A stretch of 64,000 bases of DNA, taken from Rhizobium sp. RU20A. Its GTDB lineage: Bacteria > Pseudomonadota > Alphaproteobacteria > Rhizobiales > Rhizobiaceae. The notes beneath the pieces were generated by a model. The model was not told where the DNA came from, made no database searches, and worked only from the letters and a program-made list of their open reading frames with translations. The position numbers and the translations under genes were made by a program. Within the stretch, counting starts at the first letter, position 1, and each line of letters starts with the position of its first letter. Below are positions 32,132 to 44,274 of the stretch, in pieces. Location: the NCBI RefSeq assembly GCF_900155885.1, contig NZ_FTMB01000002.1:62001-126000 (forward strand), in the 5' to 3' direction.

Positions 32132-34663
32132 TCAGGCGGCGCGATGGGCCTGCCAGGTGGTGTTGCCCGCCCGCTCCAGACGGAACTGCTCCACCAGCAT
32201 CATCAGCTGGTCGGCCTCTTCGGCCAGTTGGCGGCTGGCGGCGCTGGTCTCTTCCACCATGGCGGCGTTCTGCTGGGTCAGCTGGTCCATCTGGCTGACG
32301 GCACCGTTGACTTCCTGCAAGGCTGAAGACTGGTCGCGCGACGACGACGCAATGCTCTCCACCTGGGTGGAGATGCGCAACACCTGCTCGCCGATTGTCG
32401 CCAGCGCATCGCCGGTCTTCTGGACGAGAAGAGAGCCGCCGGCCACTTCTTCGGTCGAGGCGCTGATCAGTTGCTTGATCTCGCGCGCGGCACTGGCCGA
32501 GCGCTGGGCGAGTTCCCGCACTTCCTGTGCCACGACTGCAAAGCCCTTGCCGGCATCGCCGGCGCGGGCGGCTTCGACACCGGCGTTCAGTGCCAGAAGA
32601 TTGGTCTGGAAGGCGATGGCGTCGATGACTTCGGTGATCTGGCCAATCTTCTGCGAGGCAGCCTCGATGCGCCCCATGGCGGAGACGGCATCGCGCACGA
32701 TGACAATGGAGCCGTCGGTCTGCTGGCGGGTTTCGGCTACGATCGCGTTGGCCTCGCGCGCCCGCTCGGCGGCGGAGCGCACATTGGCGGTGACCTCGTT
32801 GACGGCGGCTGCCGTTTCCTCGAGCGAGGCGGCCTGGGTTTCGGTGCGGCGCGACAGGTCATCGGTGGAGTTGGACATCTGCCGGACATTGCCCTGGATG
32901 GCGCCGACATTGGCCTGGATCTGGCCGATCGTATCCTGGAGGCGGTTGAGGGAGCCATTGAAGTCCATGCGCAGCGGCTCGAGCCGCGTCATGAAGGGCG
33001 TTTCGATCGTCTCGGAAAGGTCCCCCTTGGCGAGGCGGCCAAGACCGGCGGCAAGCTGGCTCACCGCAAAATCGATCTGGGCGTCGAGGTCGCGCTTTTC
33101 CGCGTCGTTGCGGGCCCGTTCGGTCTCGGCGCGGCTGCGCTGCTCGGCGCTTTCCGCTTCGATGCGCACCTTGGAGAGGGCGTTTTCCTTGAAGACGCCA
33201 AGGGCGCGGGCCATGTCGCCGATTTCGTCGCTGCGGGCGCCATCATCGATCGCGGTGTCGAGACGGCCATCGGCCAGGCGACGCATGGCGTCGGTGATGC
33301 GGCCAATCGGACCCTTGAGCGTCAGGACGAGCGCGCCCCCGGCCAGCATCGCGATGAGAACACCGCTGATCGTGGCGGCGAGCGAGACCTGGTTGGCCTT
33401 GTCGGATTCAACGGACGCCGTCTGCTTCTGGTTTTCGGCAAAGGTGGTGAGCAGGTTCCAGATCGTGTTGATCTCGGCGGCGGCGGCCGAGAACTCCTTC
33501 TGGCGCGCGGCGCTGATCCCGACCAGCGCCTCGGCGGCCTTGTCAAGCGTCAGCACCAGTTCCTTGATCGGTCGGACCTGCTGGTTGAAGAAGGGAAGCT
33601 CGCCGGCCGCCTGGGCGAGCGTGTCGATTTCCATGTTCAGCGGATTGAACTCGGTGACGAGGCGAGCGCGGTTTTCGGGCGTAACGCTGTCGAGGAAGCT
33701 CGCGGCAGCAATGCGGATATTGTAGGTCGCATCGACGACGCTGCGGGTGCCGGAGAGCACGGCGCTTGCCTTTTCCAGCGGCTGGTCGAGTTCGCGGAAG
33801 GTCTTCGTGGCATCGCGCATCTTCACGACGGCGGCTGCCTGGAGCTGGATGGTGGTCTGGCGGAAGCGGGCAACAAGCTTGCCGAGCGCCTGGGCACTTT
33901 CCTCGCTGACATCGCCGGTTGCCGTCAGTGCCTTCATGTCGTCAAGCGTCTTGCGCAGCGTATCGGCGACGGCCTTCTGGTTTTCCGGCATCAGCGGCGC
34001 GACGCGGCGGTGCAGCTTGTCGAGCGACGGCAGGGCGTCGGCCACACGCTTGATCTTGCCGGCCGGGGTTTTTTCCTTCGCGACATCGGAGGACAGCGTC
34101 GACAGCATCTCGGCGCCGGCATTCAGCCGCTCGGCTTCGCGCAGACGGTCCTTTGCGGCGCCTTCGTCGAGGCGAACCTGCGATTCCAAGTCGGTCGCGG
34201 CCTTGAGAATGGTCTGCTGGGCGGCGATCAGCTTCTGGAGCGTCGAGGTCACCGAGGCGCGCAGGGCGCGTTCATCCTGATAGAGCTTCCAGAGCCCGTC
34301 GACACTGCCGCCGATCTTTTCGCTGCCGGCAATCGCCTGCTGCAATTCGGCGCGGCTTCCCTCGTCGGTCACCTGGGAGAGCGTATCTTCGAGGAAACCG
34401 CGCTGGGTGGCGATCTTCTCGGACACGGCGTTGCGGTTCTCTTCGGTCGTCGTCTGCAAGAAGTCATTCATGCCGCTGTACACGGCCTTGAAACCGCTGA
34501 GAGACTGCAGCACGCTGTTGGAGATTTCCATGCGGCCCTGCAGCATGCCAGAGGCGTAAAGGCCGGTGAGGCCGACCGCGCAGATGCTGACAACAAAGGG
34601 CAGAATGAAGAAGATGACTTTGGTGTGGATCCGGAAACGGGCCAGAACCTTGTCGATCAGCAT
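32132..34663 (-). CDS. Large membrane methyl-accepting chemotaxis protein with helical sensor
   Basis: 843 residues. Helix 1 at about 14-35, then an unusually long periplasmic part of about 420 residues that is almost wholly helical (many [18 protein letters not shown]-like amphipathic stretches), helix 2 near 455-478, HAMP ([24 protein letters not shown]), and a standard hairpin ([20 protein letters not shown]). The sensor resembles helical-bimodular domains rather than Cache. The ATG at 34663 has AGGAG before it; the frame extends 50 codons upstream without a good start. Its C-terminus (QAHRAA) is similar to that of the neighbouring receptor (PQRRAA). The ligand is unknown. Confidence 0.92.
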   Translation of the reverse strand: MLIDKVLARFRIHTKVIFFILPFVVSICAVGLTGLYASGMLQGRMEISNSVLQSLSGFKAVYSGMNDFLQTTTEENRNAVSEKIATQRGFLEDTLSQVTDEGSRAELQQAIAGSEKIGGSVDGLWKLYQDERALRASVTSTLQKLIAAQQTILKAATDLESQVRLDEGAAKDRLREAERLNAGAEMLSTLSSDVAKEKTPAGKIKRVADALPSLDKLHRRVAPLMPENQKAVADTLRKTLDDMKALTATGDVSEESAQALGKLVARFRQTTIQLQAAAVVKMRDATKTFRELDQPLEKASAVLSGTRSVVDATYNIRIAAASFLDSVTPENRARLVTEFNPLNMEIDTLAQAAGELPFFNQQVRPIKELVLTLDKAAEALVGISAARQKEFSAAAAEINTIWNLLTTFAENQKQTASVESDKANQVSLAATISGVLIAMLAGGALVLTLKGPIGRITDAMRRLADGRLDTAIDDGARSDEIGDMARALGVFKENALSKVRIEAESAEQRSRAETERARNDAEKRDLDAQIDFAVSQLAAGLGRLAKGDLSETIETPFMTRLEPLRMDFNGSLNRLQDTIGQIQANVGAIQGNVRQMSNSTDDLSRRTETQAASLEETAAAVNEVTANVRSAAERAREANAIVAETRQQTDGSIVIVRDAVSAMGRIEAASQKIGQITEVIDAIAFQTNLLALNAGVEAARAGDAGKGFAVVAQEVRELAQRSASAAREIKQLISASTEEVAGGSLLVQKTGDALATIGEQVLRISTQVESIASSSRDQSSALQEVNGAVSQMDQLTQQNAAMVEETSAASRQLAEEADQLMMLVEQFRLERAGNTTWQAHRAA

Positions 34664-34872
34664 GGAAAACTCCTGTCGAAGGCACGCGTCACGCGCATTC
34701 GCGTCGGTACACGGACACGCCGTGCGGATGTTGGTTGGTATCGGCCGGGTCACGACCGCTCGTGCCGTCCTGCCCGCGGTGGGACAATGTCGCTCCTCGG
34801 ACAACTCCGGCACGCTCCAATGTCGGAGAAGGCGCTTAAGAATTGTCTAAGATTGTCTGTATCTTTTAACGG

Positions 34873-35013
34873 TCAACCCGCCAGCAGCATCGCAACGGCG
34901 GCAAGGGTCACGCCGGCGAGCACCGTCAAAAGGAAGGCGCGGGCCTGGGTTTCGCGGCGGTCATCAGCGCGGGCGATGGCGATGGCGCGGGGCTTGCGGC
35001 GGACTGCGGTCAT
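34873..35013 (-). CDS. 46-residue single-pass membrane protein
   Basis: A short gene: MTAVRRKPRAIAIARADDRR, then a hydrophobic helix (about 25-45, FLLTVLAGVTLAAVAMLLA) ending at a Gly and TGA. The ATG at 35013 is preceded by GGAGAGACCC, a good RBS. A basic, Arg-rich N-terminus with one C-terminal helix suggests an inner-membrane tail-anchored protein. It lies 210 bp upstream of the large chemoreceptor in the same direction. No family is recognised. Confidence 0.6.
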   Translation of the reverse strand: MTAVRRKPRAIAIARADDRRETQARAFLLTVLAGVTLAAVAMLLAG

Positions 35014-35263
35014 GGGTCTCTCCGTTGAGGTCAAGCAAGGTCAGGCCATCCGGTTCATCCGGCGTCTCCGGTCCGACATCATGTTCCGCCGCAACGAGCC
35101 GCGCGAGGCGTTCTATCCCCTGCCCAGCCAGCCGGGCATACCGGCAGACATTCAGAGTGAGCGGCGAAGCTTAAGATTGGCTGAAGAGCAGACCGCAACT
35201 CCGTGCGTTTCGCACATTTCGCCTCATGTCATATTCTTCCGGGGCTGCGGTGCTGTCGCCGCG

Positions 35264-36448
35264 TCAGGCCGCCTGCCCGGCAGCATGGCCCGATGCCCAG
35301 GCCCACTGGAAATTGTAGCCGCCCAGCCAGCCCGTGACATCCACGCATTCGCCGATGAAGAATAGGCCGGGCACGGTCATGGCCTCAAGGGTGCGGGAAT
35401 CAAGGCCGCCTGTGTCGACGCCGCCGAGCGTGACTTCCGCGGTACGATACCCTTCCGAGCCGGCGGGCCGGACAGTCAGGGGTCGGAGACGAGCCGCAAG
35501 CGCCTCCAGCGCCCGGTCCGGCAGGTCTGCGAGCGGCTTTGGCGGCATGGCCGCGTCGGCAACGACCCATTCGGCAAAACGGCGCGGCAGGAAATCGGCA
35601 AGGGCAGTCAAAAGCGCCTGGCGGCCGTTTTGCTTCTTGGCCTGCCGCAGGCTGGCGGCGAGGTCGAGATCGGGCAGGATGTCGAGCGCGACGTCGGTGC
35701 CCTCGCGCCAGTAGGACGAAGCCTGGAGGATGGCGGGACCGCTGAGGCCGCGATGGGTGAAGAGCATCGCTTCGTCAAAGGCCCCCTTCCCCGCCTTTGC
35801 CCGCACGGGCAGCGCAAGGCCGGCAAGCGGGGCCCATTCCGACAGCCTCACCGGATCGAGCGTGAGCGGAACGAGGCCGGGACGGGTTTCGGTGACGTTT
35901 AGGCCGAACTCTTCCGCCAGCCGATAGGCATAGCCGGTCGCGCCCATCTTCGGGATGGACTTGCCGCCCGTGGCAATGACGAGGCTTTGCGCGACGACGG
36001 CGCCGTCGGCAAGGCGGATTGCAAAGCCGGCATCGGTCTTTTCGACCGCTTCGACGACCGTCGACAGTCTGAGATCGACGCCGGCCTCGCGCATGTCCGT
36101 GACGAACATATCGACGATCTGGCGTGCCGAGCCGTCGCAGAACAGCTGGCCCAGGGTCTTTTCATGCCAGGCGATGCCGTGGACCGCGAGCCGCGCGATG
36201 AAATCCTGCGGGGTGTAGCGCGCGAGCGCGGATTTGGCGAAATGGGGATTGTCCGAAAGGAAGTTCTTCGGCGAACAGTGGATGTTGGTGAAGTTGCAGC
36301 GCCCGCCGCCGGAAATGCGGATCTTCTCGCCCGGCGCCTTCGCGTGGTCGATGACCAGTACGGACCGGCCGCGGCGGGCGGCCTCGACGGCACACATCAT
36401 GCCCGCCGCACCGGCCCCGATAATCACGATATCGTGCTGTTTCACCAT
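35264..36448 (-). CDS. BaiN/RdsA-family (HI0933-like) flavoprotein
   Basis: 394 residues. An FAD-binding motif at the N-terminus (IVIIGAGAAGMMCAVEAARRG) and the family hallmark GEKIRISGGGRCNFTN; the C-terminus has GLFFIGECVDVTGWLGGYNFQWAWASG. These proteins are annotated as aminoacetone oxidases or NAD(P)/FAD oxidoreductases; the physiological substrate is mostly unknown. The ATG at 36448 starts the Rossmann fold, so the 17-codon upstream extension is rejected. Divergent from puuA-like gene. Confidence 0.88.
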   Translation of the reverse strand: MVKQHDIVIIGAGAAGMMCAVEAARRGRSVLVIDHAKAPGEKIRISGGGRCNFTNIHCSPKNFLSDNPHFAKSALARYTPQDFIARLAVHGIAWHEKTLGQLFCDGSARQIVDMFVTDMREAGVDLRLSTVVEAVEKTDAGFAIRLADGAVVAQSLVIATGGKSIPKMGATGYAYRLAEEFGLNVTETRPGLVPLTLDPVRLSEWAPLAGLALPVRAKAGKGAFDEAMLFTHRGLSGPAILQASSYWREGTDVALDILPDLDLAASLRQAKKQNGRQALLTALADFLPRRFAEWVVADAAMPPKPLADLPDRALEALAARLRPLTVRPAGSEGYRTAEVTLGGVDTGGLDSRTLEAMTVPGLFFIGECVDVTGWLGGYNFQWAWASGHAAGQAA

Positions 36449-36584
36449 GCCCTGCCGTTTCGCCGCCCAAGCCCGTTTTGCCGCGCATTTCGCCGTCAAA
36501 CGCCTCCTTACGCGGCGGAATGACCCTAGCCAAGGGCCGAACTCTGGCTATGATGAGACTATTCGCAACAACAAACGGTGATTT

Positions 36585-38015
36585 ATGCCCTCGAAGAAAA
36601 CTGCCCAGAACCCGGCGGCAAAGACTTCGAAAACCCCTCCCGCGTCGCTTCTGGCGCCCCGCGGCGTCAAGACCTGGAAGGATGCGGCCGACTGGCTGCG
36701 CTATCGCGGGATCGAAGACATCGAATGCATCACACCGGACCTTGCCGGCGTTGCCCGCGGCAAGATGATGCCCTCCTCGAAGTTCACCTCGAACACGTCG
36801 CTTGCCCTGCCATCGGCCCTCTACCGTCATACGATCTCCGGCGAATATCCAGAGGAAACCGGCAACTTCCGCTACGAGCCGCGCGACAGCGACCTCAAGC
36901 TGATGCCGGACTTGTCCACCCTTTCCGTCGTGCCCTGGGAGACCGACCCGACCGCGCAGGTGATCTGCGACGTCGTCGATACCGAGGGCCGGCACACGGC
37001 CTACACACCCCGCAACGTGCTGAAGAACGTGATGCGCCTTTACGCCGAGCGCGGCTGGAAGGCCGTGGTGGCGCCGGAAATCGAATTCTATCTCGTCGCC
37101 AAGAACGAAGACCCTGACTACCCACTGCATCCGCCGAAGGGCCGCTCGGGCCGCTCCATCCTCGGCGGACAGGGCTACTCGATCGCGGGGATCAACGAGT
37201 TCGACGAACTCATCGACGACATCTACCACTTCTCCGAAAAGCAGGGTCTCGAGATCGACACGCTGATCCATGAGGAAGGCCCGGCGCAGCTCGAAATCAA
37301 CCTTCGCCACGGCGATCCGATCGAGCTGGCCGACCAGGTGTTCATGTTCAAGCGCACCATCCGCGAGGCGGCGCTGAAGCACGGCATCTACGCCACCTTC
37401 ATGGCAAAACCCATGCAGGGGCAGGCCGGCTCTGCGATGCATATCCACCAATCGGTGGTGGACATCAAGACCGGCAAGAACGTCTTCTCGAACCCGGATG
37501 GCACGGCGTCCAACGCCTTCTTCCACTTCATCGGCGGCATGCAGGCCTTCGTGCCCAAGACGCTCTCGATGATGGCGCCCTATGTGAATTCCTATCGTCG
37601 CCTGATGCCGGAAATGTCGGCGCCGGTGAACAATGCCTGGGGCTACGACAACCGCACCACCGCCTTCCGCGTGCCTGTTTCGGACGCGGCGGCGCGGCGC
37701 ATCGAAAACCGCCTGCCGGGTTCGGATGCCAATCCGTATCTCGCGCTCGCCGCCTCGCTGGCCTGCGGCCTGCTCGGCATCATGCACGAGGTGGAGCCGA
37801 GCCCGCCGACGGAAGACACGGCCAATGCCGGCACGATCGAGCTGCCGCGTGGCCTGCTGGAAGCCGTTTCGCTGCTGGAATCGGACGATCGTCTTGGCGA
37901 GGTCCTGAGTCCCGAATTCATCGGCCTCTATGCCGGCGTGAAGCGCGGCGAGTTCGAGACCTTCATGCAGGTGATCAGCCCCTGGGAGCGCGAGTTCCTG
38001 CTGCTGAACGTCTAA
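36585..38015 (+). CDS. puuA: Glutamine synthetase family, probable gamma-glutamylputrescine synthetase
   Basis: 476 residues. The glutamine synthetase catalytic fold is clear (APEIEFYLV, EEGPAQLEINLRHGD, ATFMAKPMQGQAGSAMHIHQS, NRLPGSDANPYLALAASLACG). The absence of the GlnA adenylylation-type C-terminus and the pairing with a PuuB-like oxidase point to gamma-glutamylation of putrescine or another amine. The Lys/Ala/Pro-rich first 25 residues are probably disordered. The RBS at 36585 is weak. The putrescine importer about 10 kb upstream supports the assignment; GlnT-like roles remain possible. Confidence 0.82.
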   Translation: MPSKKTAQNPAAKTSKTPPASLLAPRGVKTWKDAADWLRYRGIEDIECITPDLAGVARGKMMPSSKFTSNTSLALPSALYRHTISGEYPEETGNFRYEPRDSDLKLMPDLSTLSVVPWETDPTAQVICDVVDTEGRHTAYTPRNVLKNVMRLYAERGWKAVVAPEIEFYLVAKNEDPDYPLHPPKGRSGRSILGGQGYSIAGINEFDELIDDIYHFSEKQGLEIDTLIHEEGPAQLEINLRHGDPIELADQVFMFKRTIREAALKHGIYATFMAKPMQGQAGSAMHIHQSVVDIKTGKNVFSNPDGTASNAFFHFIGGMQAFVPKTLSMMAPYVNSYRRLMPEMSAPVNNAWGYDNRTTAFRVPVSDAAARRIENRLPGSDANPYLALAASLACGLLGIMHEVEPSPPTEDTANAGTIELPRGLLEAVSLLESDDRLGEVLSPEFIGLYAGVKRGEFETFMQVISPWEREFLLLNV

Positions 38016-38138
38016 ATGTGGAGCGCTCCCGGCCGCCTGTTGCGGCCGGGACGTCCAGTCTCTACATCGGCGGAACGACCACAGCCCGGCGACGCGCGGC
38101 CATCGCCGTGTGCCGCATCGGTGAAGGATATCAGACCC

Positions 38139-39425
38139 ATGGCATGGCAGAGCCCCATTTCCCCTGGCAAATCCTGGTATGAGGCGACGGTGCCCGGCCG
38201 GCCGTCCTATCCGGCCATGGACGGATCACGCCAGACGACGGTCGCCATCATCGGCGGCGGCTTTACCGGCCTGCAGGCGGCGCTGAATCTTGCCCGCCAC
38301 GGCATCGACGTCACGCTGATCGAGGCCCACCGTTTCGGTGACGGCGCGTCGGGCCGCAATGGCGGCCAGATCGGCACCGGCCAGCGCTGGTGGCCGGAGG
38401 AGGCGGAGGCCGAACTCGGGCTGGAGCGTTCGCGGGCCCTCTTCGCCATGTCCGAAAATGCCAAGCGGCATCTGCTCGATTTTGCCCGCAACCATGCCAT
38501 CGACATCGATTTCATGCCCGGCCATCTCGCCGTCAGCCACAAGCCGTCCTACGAGTCAGATTTCCGCGAGAATGCCCGAATCCTCGCCGAGCGTTACGAC
38601 TACCCGCATGTGCGCTTCATGGAGCGGGAGGAGACGGTGGAGCGCACCGGCTCGAGCTTCTACCATTTCGGCAGCCGCGACGCCGGGACCGGCCACATCC
38701 ACCCGATGAAGCTCGTCGTGGGCCTCGCCCGCGTCGCGGCAGCCTCGGGCGCCGCCCTGTTCGAGCAGACGCCGGCCACCGACATCCGCACCGTCGAGGG
38801 CAAGGTGATCATCACCACGCCGAAGGGCACGATCACCGCGGAAAAGGCGCTGCTGGCCTGCAACGGGCATATCGGCCCGCTGGAGCGCACGACGGCGCGG
38901 CACGTGATGCCGATCCGCTCCTTTATCGGCGCGACGCGCGTACTCCACGATCATCCCGAGATCATTCCGGGCGGCGAGTCCGTTGCCGATTCGCGCTTTG
39001 TGGTGCGCTATTTCCGCAAGTCGAAGGACGGGCGCCTGCTGTTTGGCGGGCGGGAAGCCTATACGGCCGACAATCCCTCCGACATGGACGGGCCGATCCG
39101 TCGGCAGATCGCCGAACTCTATCCGGCTCTCGCCAATATCGAGATCGACTATGCCTGGGGCGGGTCGGTCGGCATCACCATGTCACGCCGGCCCTACGTC
39201 AAGGAAGTCATGCCGAACGTCATGTCGGTCGGCGGCTATTCCGGTCACGGGGTCATGCTGTCCAACTATTGCGGCAAGCTCTATGCCGACATGGTGGCCG
39301 GCAAGGCAAACGAACTCGAGATGCTCAAGGACATGAAGATCCCGGCTTTTCCGGGTGGCCCGGCCTTCCGGCCACTTCTTCTGTTTGTCGCGCTGAGCTG
39401 GTACGCCCTCAGGGACCGATTCTGA
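38139..39425 (+). CDS. puuB: FAD-dependent gamma-glutamylputrescine oxidase
   Basis: 428 residues. A DAO-type flavoprotein: VAIIGGGFTGLQAALNLARHG (about 33-53) and the C-terminal WGGSVGITMSRRPYV and GGYSGHGVMLSNYCGKL. It would oxidise gamma-glutamylputrescine to the aldehyde, releasing ammonia and peroxide. The frame is open from the puuA stop, but the ATG at 38139 begins the conserved MAWQSPISPGKSWYEATVP and has AAGGA upstream. Same direction as puuA, 123 bp away, probably one transcript. Substrate specificity is inferred. Confidence 0.87.
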   Translation: MAWQSPISPGKSWYEATVPGRPSYPAMDGSRQTTVAIIGGGFTGLQAALNLARHGIDVTLIEAHRFGDGASGRNGGQIGTGQRWWPEEAEAELGLERSRALFAMSENAKRHLLDFARNHAIDIDFMPGHLAVSHKPSYESDFRENARILAERYDYPHVRFMEREETVERTGSSFYHFGSRDAGTGHIHPMKLVVGLARVAAASGAALFEQTPATDIRTVEGKVIITTPKGTITAEKALLACNGHIGPLERTTARHVMPIRSFIGATRVLHDHPEIIPGGESVADSRFVVRYFRKSKDGRLLFGGREAYTADNPSDMDGPIRRQIAELYPALANIEIDYAWGGSVGITMSRRPYVKEVMPNVMSVGGYSGHGVMLSNYCGKLYADMVAGKANELEMLKDMKIPAFPGGPAFRPLLLFVALSWYALRDRF

Positions 39426-39513
39426 GCCGTCGCGATTTTTTGCGTCGCAGCACTAGCGCTTTTAAATCGATTAGATTATATATCGTTCCGAACAGCAGGG
39501 GACACATACGCCC

Positions 39514-40992
39514 ATGAGCAGCCAGATCATTCCGGTCGAACCCTTCGATTATGTCGTCTTCGGCGGCAATGGTGACCTTGCCGAGCGCAAGCTTCTTCCC
39601 GCACTCTACCAGCGCCAGCTGGACGGCCAACTTACCGATCCGACCCGGATCATCGGCGCTTCGCGCACCCCGATGACGCACGAGGAATATCGCAAGTTCG
39701 CGACCGATGCGCTCAAGGAGCACCTGAAGGCCAACGAGTTTCAGGAAGCCCAGGTCAAGTCCTTCGTTTCAAAGCTCTTCTACGTCTCCGTCGATGCCAA
39801 GTCGGACAATGGCTGGGACAAGCTGAAGGCGCTGCTCGACGACGGCGGCAAGGAACGTGTGCGCGCCTTTTATCTCGCGGTCGCGCCGGCCATCTTCGGC
39901 GATATCTCCGAGCGCATCCGCGACAACAAGCTGATCACCAAGCAGACCCGCATCGTGGTGGAAAAGCCGATCGGCCGCGACCTCGCCTCGGCGCTGGAAC
40001 TCAACGAGACGATCGGCAAGGTGTTCAAGGAAGAGCAGATCTTCCGCATCGACCATTATCTCGGCAAGGAAACGGTGCAGAACCTCATGGCTCTGCGCTT
40101 TGCCAACGCGCTCTACGAACCGCTGTGGAACGCCCAGTATATCGACCATGTGCAGATCACGGTCGCCGAATCCGTTGGCCTCGAAAGCCGTGCCGGCTAC
40201 TACGACAAGGCCGGCGCGCTGCGCGACATGGTGCAGAACCACATCCTGCAGCTCGTCTGCCTGGTGGCGATGGAAACCCCGACCTCCATGGCGGCCGACG
40301 CCGTGCGCGATGAAAAGCTGAAGGTGCTGCGTGCCCTGAAGCCGATCACGGCCGAAAATGTCGAGCGCCTGACGGTGCGCGGCCAGTATCGCGCCGGCGC
40401 CTCCTCCGGCGGCGCGGTGAAGGGTTATCTCGACGAACTCGAAGGCGGCGTCTCCAACACGGAAACCTTCGTTGCCATCAAGGCGGAAATCGGCAACTGG
40501 CGCTGGGCGGGCGTTCCCTTCTACATCCGTACCGGCAAGCGCATGACGGGCCGCATGTCCGAAATCGTCATCACCTTTAAGCAGATCCCGCATTCGATCT
40601 TCGATGCGGCGGCCGGACGGATCGAAAGCAACCAGCTCATCATCCGCCTGCAGCCGGACGAAGGCGTCAAGCAGTCACTGATGATCAAGGACCCAGGTCC
40701 GGGCGGCATGCGCCTGCGCAACGTGTCGCTGGACATGAGCTTTGCGGAAGCCTTTGCGGCGCGCAATGCGGATGCCTACGAGCGCCTGTTGCTCGACGTG
40801 ATCAGGAACAACCAGACGCTCTTCATGCGCCGCGACGAAGTGGAAGCCGCCTGGAAGTGGATCGATCCGATCCTCAAGGCCTGGGAGGAAACCGGGCAGA
40901 AGGTGCAGGGCTACACGGCCGGCACCTGGGGTCCGAGCCAGTCGATCGCGCTGATCGAGCGCGACGGCCGGACATGGCATGAAGTGATCTGA
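39514..40992 (+). CDS. zwf: Glucose-6-phosphate 1-dehydrogenase
   Basis: 492 residues. First step of the Entner-Doudoroff and oxidative pentose phosphate routes: G6P to 6-phosphogluconolactone with NAD(P). The signature RIDHYLGKE contains the active-site His/Lys, and VFGGNGDLAERKLLPALY is the N-terminal coenzyme motif. It starts the zwf-pgl-edd operon; the leader (39426-39513) has an AT-rich palindromic stretch around 39470-39485. GCAGGGG lies upstream of the ATG. Confidence 0.97.
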   Translation: MSSQIIPVEPFDYVVFGGNGDLAERKLLPALYQRQLDGQLTDPTRIIGASRTPMTHEEYRKFATDALKEHLKANEFQEAQVKSFVSKLFYVSVDAKSDNGWDKLKALLDDGGKERVRAFYLAVAPAIFGDISERIRDNKLITKQTRIVVEKPIGRDLASALELNETIGKVFKEEQIFRIDHYLGKETVQNLMALRFANALYEPLWNAQYIDHVQITVAESVGLESRAGYYDKAGALRDMVQNHILQLVCLVAMETPTSMAADAVRDEKLKVLRALKPITAENVERLTVRGQYRAGASSGGAVKGYLDELEGGVSNTETFVAIKAEIGNWRWAGVPFYIRTGKRMTGRMSEIVITFKQIPHSIFDAAAGRIESNQLIIRLQPDEGVKQSLMIKDPGPGGMRLRNVSLDMSFAEAFAARNADAYERLLLDVIRNNQTLFMRRDEVEAAWKWIDPILKAWEETGQKVQGYTAGTWGPSQSIALIERDGRTWHEVI

Positions 40993-41001
40993 GGCAGAGA
41001 C

Positions 41002-41700
41002 ATGACGGCGAAGCTGAATTCATTCGACAATGGTGCGGCTCTCGCCGAAGGTCTTGCCGCGCGGGTTGCCGATGCGCTCTCGGCGGGCATTCAGGCGCGC
41101 GGACGCGCCTCGCTTGCCGTGTCCGGTGGCTCTACCCCCAAGGCCTTCTTCAAGGCCCTGTCTTCGGCCGAGATCGACTGGCCGAAGGTGACGGTGACGC
41201 TGGTGGACGAACGCTTCGTGCCGCCGGAGAATGACCGCTCGAACCACAAGCTGGTGGCTGAAAACCTGCTGCAGAACGCTGCGAAGGCCGCCGCCTTCGT
41301 GCCGCTCTATCATGCCGGAGAAACGGCAGAACATGCCGCCCAGGACGCGACGGAAGCAACGGCCGACATCTGTCAGCCCTTCGATGTTGCGATCCTCGGC
41401 ATGGGCACGGACGGGCACACGGCCTCGTTCTTCCCCGGCGGCTCGCGACTGGTCGAAGCGCTCGACCCGGCAACGGCGCGGAGCGTGATCACCATGGAAG
41501 CCGAGGGCGCCGGCGAGCCGCGGCTGACCTTCACCTTCAGCGCCCTTGCCGATGCCCGCCTTCTGGTGCTGCACATCGAGGGAAACGGCAAGAAAGACGT
41601 GCTGGCCAAGGCCGAGGCCGAGGGGCCGGAAGCCGACATGCCGATCCGCGCGATGCTGCGACGCGCCGCCTCGCCGGTTGAGATTTACTGGGCTCCCTAG
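41002..41700 (+). CDS. pgl: 6-phosphogluconolactonase
   Basis: 232 residues. It hydrolyses 6-phosphogluconolactone. DevB-type motifs are present: SLAVSGGSTPKAFFKAL, VTLVDERFVP, LGMGTDGHTASFFPG. It begins 9 bp after the zwf stop and precedes edd by 79 bp. Confidence 0.96.
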   Translation: MTAKLNSFDNGAALAEGLAARVADALSAGIQARGRASLAVSGGSTPKAFFKALSSAEIDWPKVTVTLVDERFVPPENDRSNHKLVAENLLQNAAKAAAFVPLYHAGETAEHAAQDATEATADICQPFDVAILGMGTDGHTASFFPGGSRLVEALDPATARSVITMEAEGAGEPRLTFTFSALADARLLVLHIEGNGKKDVLAKAEAEGPEADMPIRAMLRRAASPVEIYWAP

Positions 41701-41779
41701 GCGTCGCCAACGCCCGAGCCTGCATTTGCCTGTTTCTGATGTCTGAGGAAGTGACGATCGCTTCCGGAAAGGTTGGATC

Positions 41780-43600
<1,821 letters not shown>

Positions 43601-43611
43601 CGCGCGCGCCC

Positions 43612-44112
43612 GTGACGGATTTCACGCTCCGTCCAGCCGGCCGGGAGGACATCCCGGCCATCATGGCCATCGAGCGCAGGCCCGGCTTCGAACATCTCGT
43701 CGGCCGCTCCAGCGCGGAGCAGCACGCGGCCAATATCGACGGTGGCGAGAACCGCTACTTTCTCGCCGAGGATGCGGCCGGGGCGCCCCTCGCCTATGCA
43801 ATCCTGCAAGGCATTGGCCATGCGAACGGGCTCGTCTATCTCAAGCGTATCGCGGTTGCCTCTCCGGGACAGGGACTGGGCAAGCGCTTCCTGCTGGCGC
43901 TGATCCGGGCGGCCTTCGAAGAGAGTGGAGCGGCCAAATTCTGGCTCGACGCCTTCGTGTCGAACGGCCGCGCCCGCCACGTCTATGCCGCCTGCGGGCT
44001 CAGTGAGGACGGCATCCTGCGCGAGCACTACCCGCTCCCCGACGGCAGTCGTGCGGACCTTGTCGTCATGTCGATCCTGCGGCGCGAGTGGCTGGCGCGC
44101 CAAGACGCCTGA
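43612..44112 (+). CDS. GNAT-family acetyltransferase
   Basis: 166 residues from a GTG at 43612, 11 bp after edd. An N-terminal [19 protein letters not shown] and the acetyl-CoA-binding region [20 protein letters not shown] are clear; [21 protein letters not shown] is typical of the fold's C-terminal half. The position suggests cotranscription with edd, but the substrate is unknown. Confidence 0.85.
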   Translation: MTDFTLRPAGREDIPAIMAIERRPGFEHLVGRSSAEQHAANIDGGENRYFLAEDAAGAPLAYAILQGIGHANGLVYLKRIAVASPGQGLGKRFLLALIRAAFEESGAAKFWLDAFVSNGRARHVYAACGLSEDGILREHYPLPDGSRADLVVMSILRREWLARQDA

Positions 44113-44274
44113 GAATTTCAAGCACACAGCCCATAGACAACCGAAAGCTGCAAATCTATCGTCATCGAGCTCGCAGGCGAAAGCAGCAGGCGCCTGGACC
44201 ACGGGGCGCACCGGCGAGGATGGGCCACGCCGGCTTTGGCGAAAGCCTCGCTTTGCGAACCGGAGGTGTCGACG

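Noticed and set aside
39426-39513. Riboswitch or sRNA in the zwf leader
   Set aside because: The leader is only 88 bp, AT-rich and with short palindromes, but no riboswitch fold or consensus could be recognised.
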